Both the position numbers and the translations under genes were made by a program. From CBDDEC01 sp965198045 (lineage in GTDB: Bacteria > Chloroflexota > Dehalococcoidia > UBA2979), in NCBI GenBank assembly GCA_965198045.1, contig CBDAOL010000011.1, positions 372,001 through 436,000 of the forward strand: a DNA stretch of 64,000 nucleotides, in the 5' to 3' direction. Positions 1 through 7,963 of the stretch are shown piece by piece. Positions within the stretch are counted from its first letter, which is position 1. Every line of letters starts with the position of its first letter. Below the pieces are notes generated by a model that worked only from the letters and a program-made list of their open reading frames with translations, did no database searches and had not been told where the DNA came from.

Positions 1-505
1 CCAGGCCCAGCGCGAAGGCGAGCAGCCGGCCCTGGAACGGCTGGAAGCCGCAGGCCGGGTCGACGTGCACCTGGTGGATCGCGTTCGGGTTCGTGGCCGC
101 GACCTCCTCGATGTCCATGCCGCCCTCGGGCGAGGCGATGACGACCGGCATGCCGCGCGAGTTGTCGATGGCGATGCTGAGGTAGAGCTCACGGGCGATG
201 TTGATCTGCTCCTCGACGAGGACGGAGTTGACCGGCAGTCCGCCGGGGCCCGTCTGGCCGGTCACCAGCTGCATCCCGATGATCTCTTCGGCGGCGGCGC
301 GCGCTTCGTCCGGGGAGTTGGCGAGCTTGACGCCGCCGGCCTTGCCGCGGGCGCCGGTGTGCGCCTGGGCCTTGATCACGGAGGTGCCGCCCAGCTCCTC
401 GGTGATGGTCGCCGCTTCGTCGGCGGTCGTGGCGACGCGCCCCTCGGGGACGGGCACACCGAACTCGGCGAGCAACGCCTTGGCCTGGTATTCGTGGAGT
501 TTCAT
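1..505 (-). CDS. sucC: Succinate--CoA ligase (ADP-forming) subunit beta, N-terminal part
   Basis: Beta subunit of succinyl-CoA synthetase, which interconverts succinyl-CoA and succinate with ATP or GTP formation in the TCA cycle. The first 168 residues are visible on the minus strand, beginning MKLHEYQAKALLAEFGVPVP, the conserved start of the ATP-grasp domain, followed by the VIKAQAHTGARGKAGGVK nucleotide-binding stretch near residues 43-60. The ATG at 505-503 is preceded by a GAGGAA ribosome site about 7 nt away. The C-terminal half, with the CoA-ligase domain, lies beyond the left edge, where sucD would be expected. Family assignment is secure; only the partial state limits it. Confidence 0.95.
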   Translation of the reverse strand, partial: MKLHEYQAKALLAEFGVPVPEGRVATTADEAATITEELGGTSVIKAQAHTGARGKAGGVKLANSPDEARAAAEEIIGMQLVTGQTGPGGLPVNSVLVEEQINIARELYLSIAIDNSRGMPVVIASPEGGMDIEEVAATNPNAIHQVHVDPACGFQPFQGRLLAFALGL

Positions 506-636
506 CGCAGGTTCCTCGGACGTTCCGCGGACGGTCGCGACCCCAATGGTGCGCGCCGCGCAGCATCGTAGCAGCGGGCACGGTGGGGTCTAGGTGACGC
601 TCGCCCCTGCCGTCCGAGGCGGCGACACTGGCTCGC

Positions 637-1152
637 ATGGCGACGCGCATCCTCGTGGTTGGCGATACACACGTGCGGCGGTACGACGAGGTGCACGAGG
701 CGCTCCGTGAGCGCATCGCCGCCGCCGATATCGCTGTCCACTGCGGCGACTGGGTCGGCATGCCCGCCGTCGAGGGCTTCCGCGAGGCCGCCCGGCAGGC
801 GGTGGTCGTGCACGGCAACTCGGACGCTGTCGAGGTGCGCCGCGAGCTGGCGTATCGCGAGATCCTCGAGGTGGAGGGTGTCCGCATCGGCGTGACGCAT
901 CCGGCGTGGGGCGGGCCGGAGTTCCCGGCGCAGCAGTTGCGCGGCGACTTCCCCGAGGCGGAGTACGGCCCGATCGACGTGATCTGCTTCGGTCACCTCC
1001 ACGTGCCGCTGGACGAGACGCACGAGGGCGTGCGCTATGTGAACGGCGGGCAGGGCTACCCGTCGTTCCTGGTCCCCGGGACCGTCGCCTGGATCGACAT
1101 CGACGGCGACGCACTCGACGTCACGATCGAGGAGTTCGCGCCGGCGGAGTAG
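637..1152 (+). CDS. YfcE/MJ0936-family metallophosphoesterase
   Basis: A 171-residue calcineurin-like phosphodiesterase of the short YfcE type. All metal-binding blocks are present: GDTH (D10, H12), GD at D38, HGNSD (N61, D63), THP (H88) and GHLH (H120, H122). The family hydrolyses phosphodiesters with two bound divalent metals, usually Mn; the physiological substrate is unknown. It is transcribed divergently from sucC with a gap of about 130 bp, so the two share a promoter region. Length matches the family. Start ATG at 637; no strong ribosome site is evident. Confidence 0.9.
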   Translation: MATRILVVGDTHVRRYDEVHEALRERIAAADIAVHCGDWVGMPAVEGFREAARQAVVVHGNSDAVEVRRELAYREILEVEGVRIGVTHPAWGGPEFPAQQLRGDFPEAEYGPIDVICFGHLHVPLDETHEGVRYVNGGQGYPSFLVPGTVAWIDIDGDALDVTIEEFAPAE

Positions 1153-1188
1153 CTCAGGCGCCGGCCACGGCCGTGCGGTAGTGCGGAA

Positions 1189-2328
1189 TCACCTCGGTGG
1201 ACCAGAGCTCAACGAGCGCATCGCCTGCTCGTGTGTGAGGTCGCCCCACTGGAACGAGCAGACCATGTAGTTGGCGCCAGTGCCGGCGTACTCCTCCATG
1301 AAGGCACGGATGGAAGCGGGCGACCCGGCCATCACACCCCCGGCGATCTCACCCGGGAGACGCCGCCGCTGTTTCCGCGCGGCACGCTCCTCGGCCGATA
1401 GCTCCTCGAGTGCCTGGTCGAGGTCCCGCCGCTCCTCGACGGCGCGATGCCGATCGGGGCTGCGGCCATCGCCGTCGCCGCTATCGGTGCGACCGAGGAA
1501 CTGCGTCAGCTGGCGGCGTTCGGCCTCGAGACGGCGTGGCGTGCCGAGGTTCCAGCGGTAGGCCTCCCAGGCAGGCGTTGCGGCGGCGATGGCCTCGTCG
1601 TCGGTCTCGGCGACGACCACATGGACCACGAGGCCGATCTTGGGCACCGTGCCCTGGGCCGTCAGCGATCCGGCGCCCTGGTGCTCGTCCCAGAGGCGGC
1701 GGTAGCGGATCACGTTCGCCTCCAGCGAATCCACGCTGCCGACGACGATCGCGTTCATGCCGTGCCGCGCGGCGGTCTCCGGGTTGCGCATGTACCAGAG
1801 CGGCGGGTGCGGTTTCTGCTTGGGCCGCAGCCGCATCGGCACTGCGTCGAAGTCGAAGAACCGGCCGTGGAACGTCAGCTCCTCGTGGCTCAGCCCTTCG
1901 AGGAGCACCGCAAGCGTTTCGTCGTAGCGTTGCTGGTTCGACTCCGGGTCCGACTCCTGGCCCCAGAAGTAGGCCTCGAGGACCCCGCCGCGGCCGACGC
2001 CGATCTCGAGCCGGCCCTCGGCGAGGTGATCGAACATCGACACCTCTTCGATCAGGCGCAGCGGGTGGTGCAGGGGCAGCACGTAGACGCCGGGGCCGAA
2101 GCGCAGCCGTTCGGTCCGCTGCGAGGCCGCCGCGAGGAACACGTTCTGCGACGGCGCCATGCTGTGCACCGCGGGCGTGTGGTGCTCGGCGAGGTGGTAG
2201 GCATAGAAGCCGCCTCGATCGAGGGCTTCGAGCTGCGTGAGCCGGTCGCGATAGAGCTGATCGAGGGGCACGCCGGGCAGATGCTCGATGTGGTCGAACA
2301 CGCCGAACTCGATGCCGCCGGTCGCCAT
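1189..2328 (-). CDS. LLM class flavin-dependent oxidoreductase
   Basis: A 379-residue bacterial-luciferase-like monooxygenase. Hallmarks are FGVFDHIEHLPG at the N terminus, YHLAEHHTPAVHS near residue 44, the LRFGPGVYVLPLHHPLRLIEE strand-loop around residues 75-95 and EGRLEIGVGRGG near 105-116. These enzymes use FMNH2 or F420H2 with O2 to oxidise organic substrates; the substrate here is unknown. It lies 16 bp downstream of an alpha/beta hydrolase on the same strand, so the two are likely co-transcribed. A charged low-complexity stretch around residues 270-305 is an insertion relative to compact family members. Start ATG at 2328. Confidence 0.88.
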   Translation of the reverse strand: MATGGIEFGVFDHIEHLPGVPLDQLYRDRLTQLEALDRGGFYAYHLAEHHTPAVHSMAPSQNVFLAAASQRTERLRFGPGVYVLPLHHPLRLIEEVSMFDHLAEGRLEIGVGRGGVLEAYFWGQESDPESNQQRYDETLAVLLEGLSHEELTFHGRFFDFDAVPMRLRPKQKPHPPLWYMRNPETAARHGMNAIVVGSVDSLEANVIRYRRLWDEHQGAGSLTAQGTVPKIGLVVHVVVAETDDEAIAAATPAWEAYRWNLGTPRRLEAERRQLTQFLGRTDSGDGDGRSPDRHRAVEERRDLDQALEELSAEERAARKQRRRLPGEIAGGVMAGSPASIRAFMEEYAGTGANYMVCSFQWGDLTHEQAMRSLSSGPPR

Positions 2329-2344
2329 CGCCCGTCGCCCGTCG

Positions 2345-3220
2345 CTAGTCGCCGCCGGCCGAGGCTGGCGCGGCTGCGCGTTGCGGTGGGTTGGCGATCG
2401 CCTCGGCGTATACGTCGGGGCGGACCATGACGCGGTCGAGGAAGAGCGCGACGTCTGCGATCGTTTGTTCGAGGTGTCCCGGCAGCCGGTAGAAGCCGTG
2501 CGGGAGGCCGCCGTAGAAGCGCAGGTCGGTCGTGACGCCTGCCGCGGTGAGGGCTTCGTACATTCGGAGCGAGGCGGAGACGCGCACCACCTTGTCGACG
2601 GTGCCGCTGAGCAGCAGCGTTGGGGGGAACTGGGGCGTCACGTACTCGATCGGCCCTGCGGCGATCGTCTCCTCCTCCGTCGCGTCGTCGCCGGCGAGGG
2701 CGTCGACGGGGCTGCCGCCACTGACCTTCGTGCCGGGCATCTGGAAGCGGACGGGCGCGTAGAACACCGCCGTTGCCGCGAGCGCCTCGGAGGCTCCGGC
2801 GTTGCCGCCCTCGCCGGCGAATTCGGCGCGGCCCGGCGTGCCCGCGGCCAGCAGCGCGAGGTGCGCGCCAGCCGAGAAGCCAACGGCGGCGATCTTCGTC
2901 GCGTCGATGCCGAGCGTGTCCGCGTTGGCGTGCAGCCACCGGATCGCGGCCTTGGTGTCGTGGATGTGCGCCGGCCAGCGCGACTCGCCACTCAGCCGAT
3001 ATTCGGAGGCGACGACGACGAAGCCGTGGCCCGCGAGGGTGAGCGCGCGCTCGCGCAGGTTCTTGATGTCGCCTCGACGCCAGCCGCCGCCGTAGAGCAT
3101 GAGCACCGCCGGCGCGGGCGTCTCGATGCCCTCGGGCGTGTAGACATCGGTGACGAGGTCACGCCCGCCGCCGCTGCCGAAGACGACATCTTCCTGGATC
3201 TGGATCTCGTGCGTTGTCAC
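2345..3220 (-). CDS. Alpha/beta hydrolase (BD-FAE/HSL-like esterase)
   Basis: A 291-residue serine hydrolase. The oxyanion segment is YGGGW (residues 43-47, a variant of HGGG), the nucleophile elbow is GFSAG (S116) and the C-terminal LPHGF supplies the catalytic histidine. The fold and motifs resemble BD-FAE and hormone-sensitive-lipase-type carboxylesterases acting on small esters. It sits between a VOC protein (57 bp upstream) and an LLM monooxygenase (16 bp downstream), all on the minus strand, suggesting a three-gene catabolic operon in which the esterase cleaves a product of the monooxygenase. That link is inference. Confidence 0.88.
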   Translation of the reverse strand: MTTHEIQIQEDVVFGSGGGRDLVTDVYTPEGIETPAPAVLMLYGGGWRRGDIKNLRERALTLAGHGFVVVASEYRLSGESRWPAHIHDTKAAIRWLHANADTLGIDATKIAAVGFSAGAHLALLAAGTPGRAEFAGEGGNAGASEALAATAVFYAPVRFQMPGTKVSGGSPVDALAGDDATEEETIAAGPIEYVTPQFPPTLLLSGTVDKVVRVSASLRMYEALTAAGVTTDLRFYGGLPHGFYRLPGHLEQTIADVALFLDRVMVRPDVYAEAIANPPQRAAAPASAGGD

Positions 3221-3277
3221 TGGTCGGCCTCTCCGTGTGATGATCAGGCGCGATCTTAGCGCCTCGGGGGCACTGGC

Positions 3278-3706
3278 TCAGGCGTCGGGGTAGGTCATGA
3301 ATTCGACGAGGTTGCCGTCGGGATCTCGCGTGTAGACCGAAACGCCCAGGCGCGTGCCGCCGCCGGCGCCGCCGGGCTGCTCGTAGGGGCCGGCCTCGAG
3401 GGGTGCGCCCGCCGCCTCCAGCCAGGCCTGCGCCTCCTCGACGCTGCCGTCGAAGCGGAGGCAGATGTCCGTGCAGCCGGGCAGCGCGGTGGGGCCGCGC
3501 AGCTGGAACGACTCGTCCTGCCAGAATTCGGGCGGGTGCACGTTGAGCTTGGCGTCCGGCCCGACCTGGATGGCGAAGAAGCGCTTGTCACCCGCCCGCC
3601 AGTCCTCCTCGAACACGATCGGGAAGCCGAGGCCACGGTAGAAGTCGATCAGGGCGTCGGGGTCAGCCGCCGGCAGCGACACGTGGTCGAATCCGCTGGT
3701 GCGCAT
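3278..3706 (-). CDS. VOC (glyoxalase/dioxygenase superfamily) protein
   Basis: A 142-residue vicinal-oxygen-chelate domain protein with two beta-alpha-beta-beta-beta halves: FDHVSLPAADPDALIDFYRG at the start and the usual YTRDPDGNLVEFM ending. H5 and the final E are the likely metal ligands. The ATG at 3706 was chosen because GGAGG lies 7 nt upstream; a longer reading to 3799 would add an arginine/proline-rich tail unlike the family. Likely first gene of the operon with the downstream hydrolase and LLM oxidoreductase. Function could be isomerase, dioxygenase or antibiotic binding; no substrate can be deduced. Confidence 0.85.
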   Translation of the reverse strand: MRTSGFDHVSLPAADPDALIDFYRGLGFPIVFEEDWRAGDKRFFAIQVGPDAKLNVHPPEFWQDESFQLRGPTALPGCTDICLRFDGSVEEAQAWLEAAGAPLEAGPYEQPGGAGGGTRLGVSVYTRDPDGNLVEFMTYPDA

Positions 3707-3797
3707 GGGTGCCTCCATCCTCGGGGTGCGCACGATCGGTACCACGGGCGGCGGCCTGGGTGCACGCCCTCGACGGTGACGCAGAGAGGGTGGTGGC

Positions 3798-3838
3798 ACA
3801 CAGAGAGAGACCCCGGTCGCCCCGGGGTCTCTCTGTGC
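3798..3838 (-). terminator. Strong hairpin between membrane-protein gene and VOC operon
   Basis: A near-perfect inverted repeat (arms around ACAGAGAGAGACCCCGG and CCGGGGTCTCTCTGT, 3-nt loop) lies just beyond the 3' end of the minus-strand gene at 3857. There is no clear T-run, so factor-independent termination is plausible rather than certain. Confidence 0.5.
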
Positions 3839-3856
3839 CGTGCGAGCGAGTTGGCG

Positions 3857-4471
3857 CTAGTCGGTCGCGCCCGCGATCTCGCGCAGGCGCACGGCCTGGA
3901 AACGCAGGACCTGGATGATCGTCGCGAGGCCCAGCAAGATGCTGAACAGGAAGCCCGCGACGCCGACTCGGCGGACCGCCTCGAGGACCACGAAGCGCTG
4001 CTCCGCGAGTTCGAGGTTGGCCGTGTCGAAGGCGAAGATCCAGTGCAGTACGACGGCCACGAGGATGGCCATCATCGACATCGCCATGACGGCGATGAAT
4101 GCCTTCGCTGTGGCTGGCATCTTCAGCGTCGCGACGCCTCGGCCGGCCGCCTCTTGCACCTCGCCGCCGCCGTTGCGGAACTCGCCGAGGATGCGTGCGA
4201 CGGCGAAGGAGATCGCCGCGAACACTGCTGCGAAGCCGAGGAACATGAACCCGGCCGTGATGTGCTGTAGAGCCAGCACGCGTTCCGGGTCTGGTGACGT
4301 GGCCGCCACCTCGTCGGCGCGCACGATGCCGAGGATGAAGCCGACGGCGAACGCCATCGCGGCCATCAGGAACATCGGCAGCCAGAGGGCGCGACCGATG
4401 CGCTGCGGCAGGTTGCGTCCCAGCGAGCGGTCGCTCACGACGGTGTCAAAGGTTGCAGTTGAGATCGCCAT
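3857..4471 (-). CDS. Four-TM membrane protein, paralogue A
   Basis: A 204-residue integral membrane protein not assigned to a named family. Four hydrophobic helices are visible: about residues 28-50, 70-98, 125-147 and 168-192. Between helices 2 and 3 lies a polar loop reading RNGGGEVQE followed by TLKMPATAKAF. The same loop occurs in the gene immediately upstream (2 bp away), so the two are tandem paralogues and probably form one complex. Start ATG at 4471. No catalytic motif is seen; a sensor, channel or scaffold role is possible but unproven. Confidence 0.75.
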   Translation of the reverse strand: MAISTATFDTVVSDRSLGRNLPQRIGRALWLPMFLMAAMAFAVGFILGIVRADEVAATSPDPERVLALQHITAGFMFLGFAAVFAAISFAVARILGEFRNGGGEVQEAAGRGVATLKMPATAKAFIAVMAMSMMAILVAVVLHWIFAFDTANLELAEQRFVVLEAVRRVGVAGFLFSILLGLATIIQVLRFQAVRLREIAGATD

Positions 4472-4473
4472 CG

Positions 4474-5408
4474 TTAGCTCCCCGTCTCAATCAGCGTGCG
4501 GATGCGGTTGAACTGGAACCCGAGCACGGTGCCGATCGTGTAGAGCGCCAGCACGATGCCGAGCAGCAGCAGACCGAGGCCGAGCTCGCGCAGGGGCCCG
4601 AGCCAGGCGAACCACGCGGCTGGCTCGTCGACGTTCGCGGCTACGACGTAGAGCACGAACTGGGCGATGGAGACCATCACCCCCATCATCATCAGCGCCA
4701 GGAATGCCTTCGCGCTGAGCGGCATCTTCAGTGTGCGCACGGTCACCCCGAGCGACTCCTGCACCTCGCCCCCGCCGTTGCGGAGGCCCGTCAGGATCGA
4801 CCCCAGCAGGAAGGAGATGCCGGCGAGGATCGCGGCCTCGCCAAGGAACTGCACGCCCTGCACCCATGCGCCGAGCGTCGTGAAGTCCTCGACGTTGCTG
4901 GTGCCCGAGCGGATGAACGCGAGCACGAGACCGACCACGACCAGCATCGCGCCCATGGCGAGCATCGGTGCCCAGAGCATCTGCGCCATGCGGTGGATGG
5001 CCAGCGGTGCCGGCGCGCTCTCGGTGGCGACGGCTGCGCCCTGCGCGGACGGTATGCGCCCACGTCGGTGCGCGTGCGCTCGGCCGGCATCAGCGCAGGC
5101 AACGACGCCTTCACGCTGTCGACGCGGATCCAGAGTCGGATCAAGATGCCCATGAGGACGATCGAGATGCCGATCTTCAATGTCCCCAGGGCGGTCGTCG
5201 TCACGCCAAAGGTCCATGCCAGCGTCTCCGCTGATGACCTCGTGCCGTCCGCGATGTCGCTCACGGCAGCGACGTTGCCGATCAGTGCGATCATGGCGAG
5301 GACCACACCGATGACGCCGATGATCGTTCCGACCTTTCTGAAATTCGATTGTGATGTGTAGTCGGCTGTCGCCGCTGGGCGACGGAGTATTCCAGCTCCG
5401 CTGGCCAT
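4474..5408 (-). pseudogene. Membrane protein paralogue B, frameshifted
   Basis: Starts at the ATG at 5408 (MASGAGILRRPAATADYTSQ...). The first about 117 codons encode two or three TM helices, then the frame changes near 5050-5060, and the remaining about 190 residues, ending at 4474, form a four-TM domain paralogous to the neighbouring gene. The shared signature is RNGGGEVQE...TLKMPLSAKAF. Past the break each frame turns into arginine-rich nonsense, which supports one gene of about 310 residues with a single indel, either a real lesion or a consensus error. Paralogue A lacks the extra N-terminal domain. Function unknown. Confidence 0.65.
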
Positions 5409-5751
5409 CTACTACTTCCTCCACTGCGGCGAGAAACGCCTCCAACTGGACTTGCATCCGTTGTCTCATCTACTCGCCGATCGCGCGGTGACAGCCGGCA
5501 CGCACGTATGTGATGACGCCACAGACGATGGTGATCGCGACACTGAGGCGCGTGATGGGCCGTCACAGAGCGCTGTAAGCCGCGTTCCATCTAGGCCTGG
5601 CCGAGGCGTCGAGGGCGGCTGATCTGCTGATTGAGCGTAAGGCTCGGCGCAGTTGTTGGGGTCAGCCAGGCAGCACGAAGCCGCCCGACCCGGCGAGGCG
5701 AAGGGCCGTCGGGCGTTCAGTCGTTGGCGCCGAGGCGCCAGCCGCCTCTCG
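5409..5751 (-). other. Intergenic region
   Basis: No convincing coding frame. It holds the promoter side of membrane protein B and a GC-rich hairpin near 5683-5714 that may end transcription of the DUF4389 gene. Confidence 0.5.
5683..5714 (-). terminator. Hairpin downstream of DUF4389 gene
   Basis: Inverted repeat GCCCGAC (5683-5689) with GTCGGGC (5708-5714), plus partly paired inner bases, placed 38 bp beyond the stop of the minus-strand gene. No T-run is present. Confidence 0.35.
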
Positions 5752-6375
5752 CTACGCCTCGAGCCGGAACGGCGGATAGCGGTCGGTGATCAGCAGGAAC
5801 GCATAGGCGAAGGTTCGCAGCCACCACCGACTGACGCCGACCGAGAAATTGAAGAGCCCTCGGGGGTAGCGCCCCGTGAACAGGATCGCGAACCATGCGA
5901 TCACGGTCACGAAGAACGCCAGTACGGACAGCACGAACAACAGGATCCAGTGCGGGATCGCCAGCAGCCATTTGATCAGGGGCAGCCAGCGATTGAGACC
6001 CGCTTTGGCATCCGGGTAGTCAAGGTCGAGGTGGATTAGCTGCTCGTCCTCGGTCGACGGGTACTCGTCGACCAACAGCCCGAGGTAGGCGTACACGCGT
6101 GTGCCGAAGCGGTTGAACGCGAGCATGAAGTCGAACCACCAGCGTGGGTAGCGCTGCCGGAAGAGGATCATTAGGGCGGTCGCGAGAAACAGACTCGCGC
6201 CGACGGTGACTCCGGCCTCCTGCCCGTCCTCGCCTTCGCCGTTGAGGAGGGCGAGGATAAAGAGGATGGGGAGGATGAGGATGATCCGGAACGCAGCGGT
6301 CAGCCGGTTACGGCGTTCGGTGTAGTCGATCTCCAGCCGCGCCGCGTACACCGGCAGACCATCGGCAGTTGCCAC
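5752..6375 (-). CDS. DUF4389 domain-containing membrane protein
   Basis: A 207-residue membrane protein. The family ending RWLRTFAYAFLLITDRYPPF is nearly exact (here SRWWLRTFAYAFLLITDRYP). Hydrophobic spans lie around residues 25-42, 52-70, 125-152 and 162-185, with two copies of an RYPR...F repeat (RQRYPRWWFDF and TGRYPRGLFNF), indicating an internally duplicated fold. I take the GTG at 6375 as start because GGAGG lies 6 nt before it; a TTG two codons earlier is less likely. The family has no assigned function. It is the last intact gene before a disrupted tRNA. Confidence 0.85.
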   Translation of the reverse strand: MATADGLPVYAARLEIDYTERRNRLTAAFRIILILPILFILALLNGEGEDGQEAGVTVGASLFLATALMILFRQRYPRWWFDFMLAFNRFGTRVYAYLGLLVDEYPSTEDEQLIHLDLDYPDAKAGLNRWLPLIKWLLAIPHWILLFVLSVLAFFVTVIAWFAILFTGRYPRGLFNFSVGVSRWWLRTFAYAFLLITDRYPPFRLEA

Positions 6376-6484
6376 AAGCAACCTCCAAGCTGATTCCCGC
6401 CAATCCGAACGTTATCAGACGCCGCCGTTCCGCGTGTCGAGGAGGCACGAGACGCATCGGCGGAAACCGCGCACCATAGACCTC

Positions 6485-6522
6485 GGAGGGGTGCCCGAGT
6501 GGTTGAAGGGAGCGGTCTTGAA
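6485..6522 (+). tRNA. 5' half of tRNA-Ser(UGA); 3' half missing
   Basis: The sequence from GGAGGGGTGCCCGAGTGG through GCGGTCTTGAAA matches the acceptor strand, D arm and anticodon loop of a bacterial tRNA-Ser(UGA). Immediately after the loop the expected ACCGC and the long variable arm, T arm and acceptor strand are absent. No matching 3' half was seen elsewhere in the window. This looks like an integration or deletion point in the anticodon loop. Confidence 0.6.
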
Positions 6523-6797
6523 ATCAGAGCTGAGGCGTCTCTGAGGGTCGCTGGGAGTCGCTCCCATACCTGATTGTGGCGATCCGAGTCTCCATAAGTC
6601 TCAGGCAGTTGCTGTCAATCGCTGCGCTCTGCTGTCAGAATTGCTGTCAAACTCGTTGCGACGATTCGGCCAGAACCGACGCCAGGCCGGGATCTCGCGC
6701 CACGACTCGTTGGTAGCCGTTATCTGGCAGCGGGCTGCGCGACGTAGGTCCCACCGCCCCACCCGATCTGATCGCGCGCAGCGTTGAATGGTGCCTC
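6523..6797. other. Gene-free junction segment after the broken tRNA
   Basis: No coding frame is supported up to about 6765. The stretch contains three TGCTGTCA repeats and marks the left end of the accessory region. Confidence 0.5.
6610..6649 (+). repeat. Three direct repeats TGCTGTCA next to tRNA fragment
   Basis: TGCTGTCA occurs at 6610, 6630 and 6642, about 90-130 bp from the break in tRNA-Ser. Short direct repeats at such a distance from an attachment core resemble integrase arm-binding sites, but no integrase gene is nearby. Confidence 0.4.
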
Positions 6798-6878
6798 GTG
6801 CACCGCGACATCAAGCCGCCGAACCTCTTCCTTACCCAGAGGCTCGGCGACGGTTTGGGCTTCGGCCTCGCCGCGGGG
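6765..6878 (+). pseudogene. Ser/Thr protein kinase fragment (catalytic loop)
   Basis: The frame encodes VHRDIKPPNLFLT, the HRDxKPxN catalytic loop of Hanks-type kinases, followed by LGFGLA where DFGLA would be expected. Only about 38 codons survive; the P-loop, C-helix and C lobe are missing. The fragment is in frame with a surface-protein ORF, giving a chimeric reading frame. It is a decayed scrap. Confidence 0.6.
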
Positions 6879-7886
6879 GCGACTCTTCCGATTTCTTTAT
6901 GTGTGCCGCCTGGGCGAACCGAGACAGACTCACGTCTCGTTGGTCGATTCGTTAACTTCATCCAGTTCTCTGCGTTCTGTCGGGTGTCCGGGACCGCGGT
7001 CGGGTGCCTCTCTGTGCGTCTGACCGTCCTCGGCAATGCCGGAGGCGCGACCTCGGTCACGCTCACGGTGACTGATGCCAACGGCATCCCTGTTCCGGGT
7101 ATATTGGCGCGGCTGCGCGTCGATCCAGCAGTGACGGTTTCGCCGTTGGTGCTTGCCGCGGCCACCTGTCTGTCGGCTGGGCCGGGAGTTGGCGCAGGGA
7201 CATGTGCTATCGGTGTCACCGAGAGCGCAGTAACTGCCACTCCTGAGGGCTTCCAGACGCTTCAGGCCTCGCTGCCTGGTCCGGCTGCCTTCGCCACAAC
7301 CGACGCGGTAGACATCGAGCTGGTTGGCCCGATCGCTGCGGTCGCCTTCGTGTCGCAGACGCCTACGGGCACGATCCCGAACCTCGGTACCGTGGCAGTG
7401 GCCTTCCACTGCACGACCGCAGGGGGAGTGGATTGCCTCGCTGGTGCCGGTATCGGCATCGGTGTTACAGGTGCAGGCATCGTCGCTCTGCCGGCCGGTG
7501 CCATCGTTGGCGCTGGTGTGATCACGGTGAACGTCGTCGTTGAGGACCAGAGCGGGAACAGCGTTCTCGTTCGTGTCACCAACGGTGCGGGCACGGTGAT
7601 TGGCACTCACACGGTCATCGTGACCGGTGACGCTGGCGGCACATTCGCGCCGCCGTTGGCTGCTGCTGGCCAGACCTTCACGGTCTTCAGCGGTGGCACG
7701 GTTGCCGGTCTGCTGACCGCTCTCTCAGCTTCGGGTGCCACTTCGGCTACCGCGACGGTGGGCGACGGTTCGACAGTCACGGCTATCGTTACGACCCTGG
7801 CCTTCGTGAATGCTGACTTCAGTGCAGCGTTCGCGGCTGGTGTCCCTGCGGGCACCATCCTGGCCACTCGTGCGGTTGCGCCGTAA
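6798..7886 (+). CDS. Ig-like (invasin-type) surface protein, chimeric N terminus
   Basis: The open frame of 362 codons starts at a GTG inside the kinase remnant. From about residue 60 it becomes a small-residue-rich extracellular protein with Ig-like repeats: ATSVTLTVTDANGIPVPG (residues 87-104) is a classic invasin/Big1 strand pattern, and a second similar unit reads ITVNVVVEDQSGNS. There is no signal peptide in frame, so the native N terminus was probably replaced by the kinase scrap. There is no C-terminal anchor either. It is followed by another exported protein 77 bp downstream. Expression and export of the present form are doubtful. Confidence 0.55.
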   Translation: MHRDIKPPNLFLTQRLGDGLGFGLAAGATLPISLCVPPGRTETDSRLVGRFVNFIQFSAFCRVSGTAVGCLSVRLTVLGNAGGATSVTLTVTDANGIPVPGILARLRVDPAVTVSPLVLAAATCLSAGPGVGAGTCAIGVTESAVTATPEGFQTLQASLPGPAAFATTDAVDIELVGPIAAVAFVSQTPTGTIPNLGTVAVAFHCTTAGGVDCLAGAGIGIGVTGAGIVALPAGAIVGAGVITVNVVVEDQSGNSVLVRVTNGAGTVIGTHTVIVTGDAGGTFAPPLAAAGQTFTVFSGGTVAGLLTALSASGATSATATVGDGSTVTAIVTTLAFVNADFSAAFAAGVPAGTILATRAVAP

Positions 7887-7903
7887 TTGACTCGCAACTC
7901 GCT

Positions 7904-7937
7904 GGGTGTCTCGGCTGCTTCGGCGGCCGGGACACCC
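7904..7937 (+). terminator. Hairpin between two surface-protein genes
   Basis: Inverted repeat GGGTGTC / GACACCC with a 20-nt GC-rich interior, just after the upstream stop. There is no T-run; it could act as a weak terminator or mRNA-stabilising stem. Confidence 0.35.
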
Positions 7938-7963
7938 CGGCGGGTGACATGAGGGAGTTCTGA

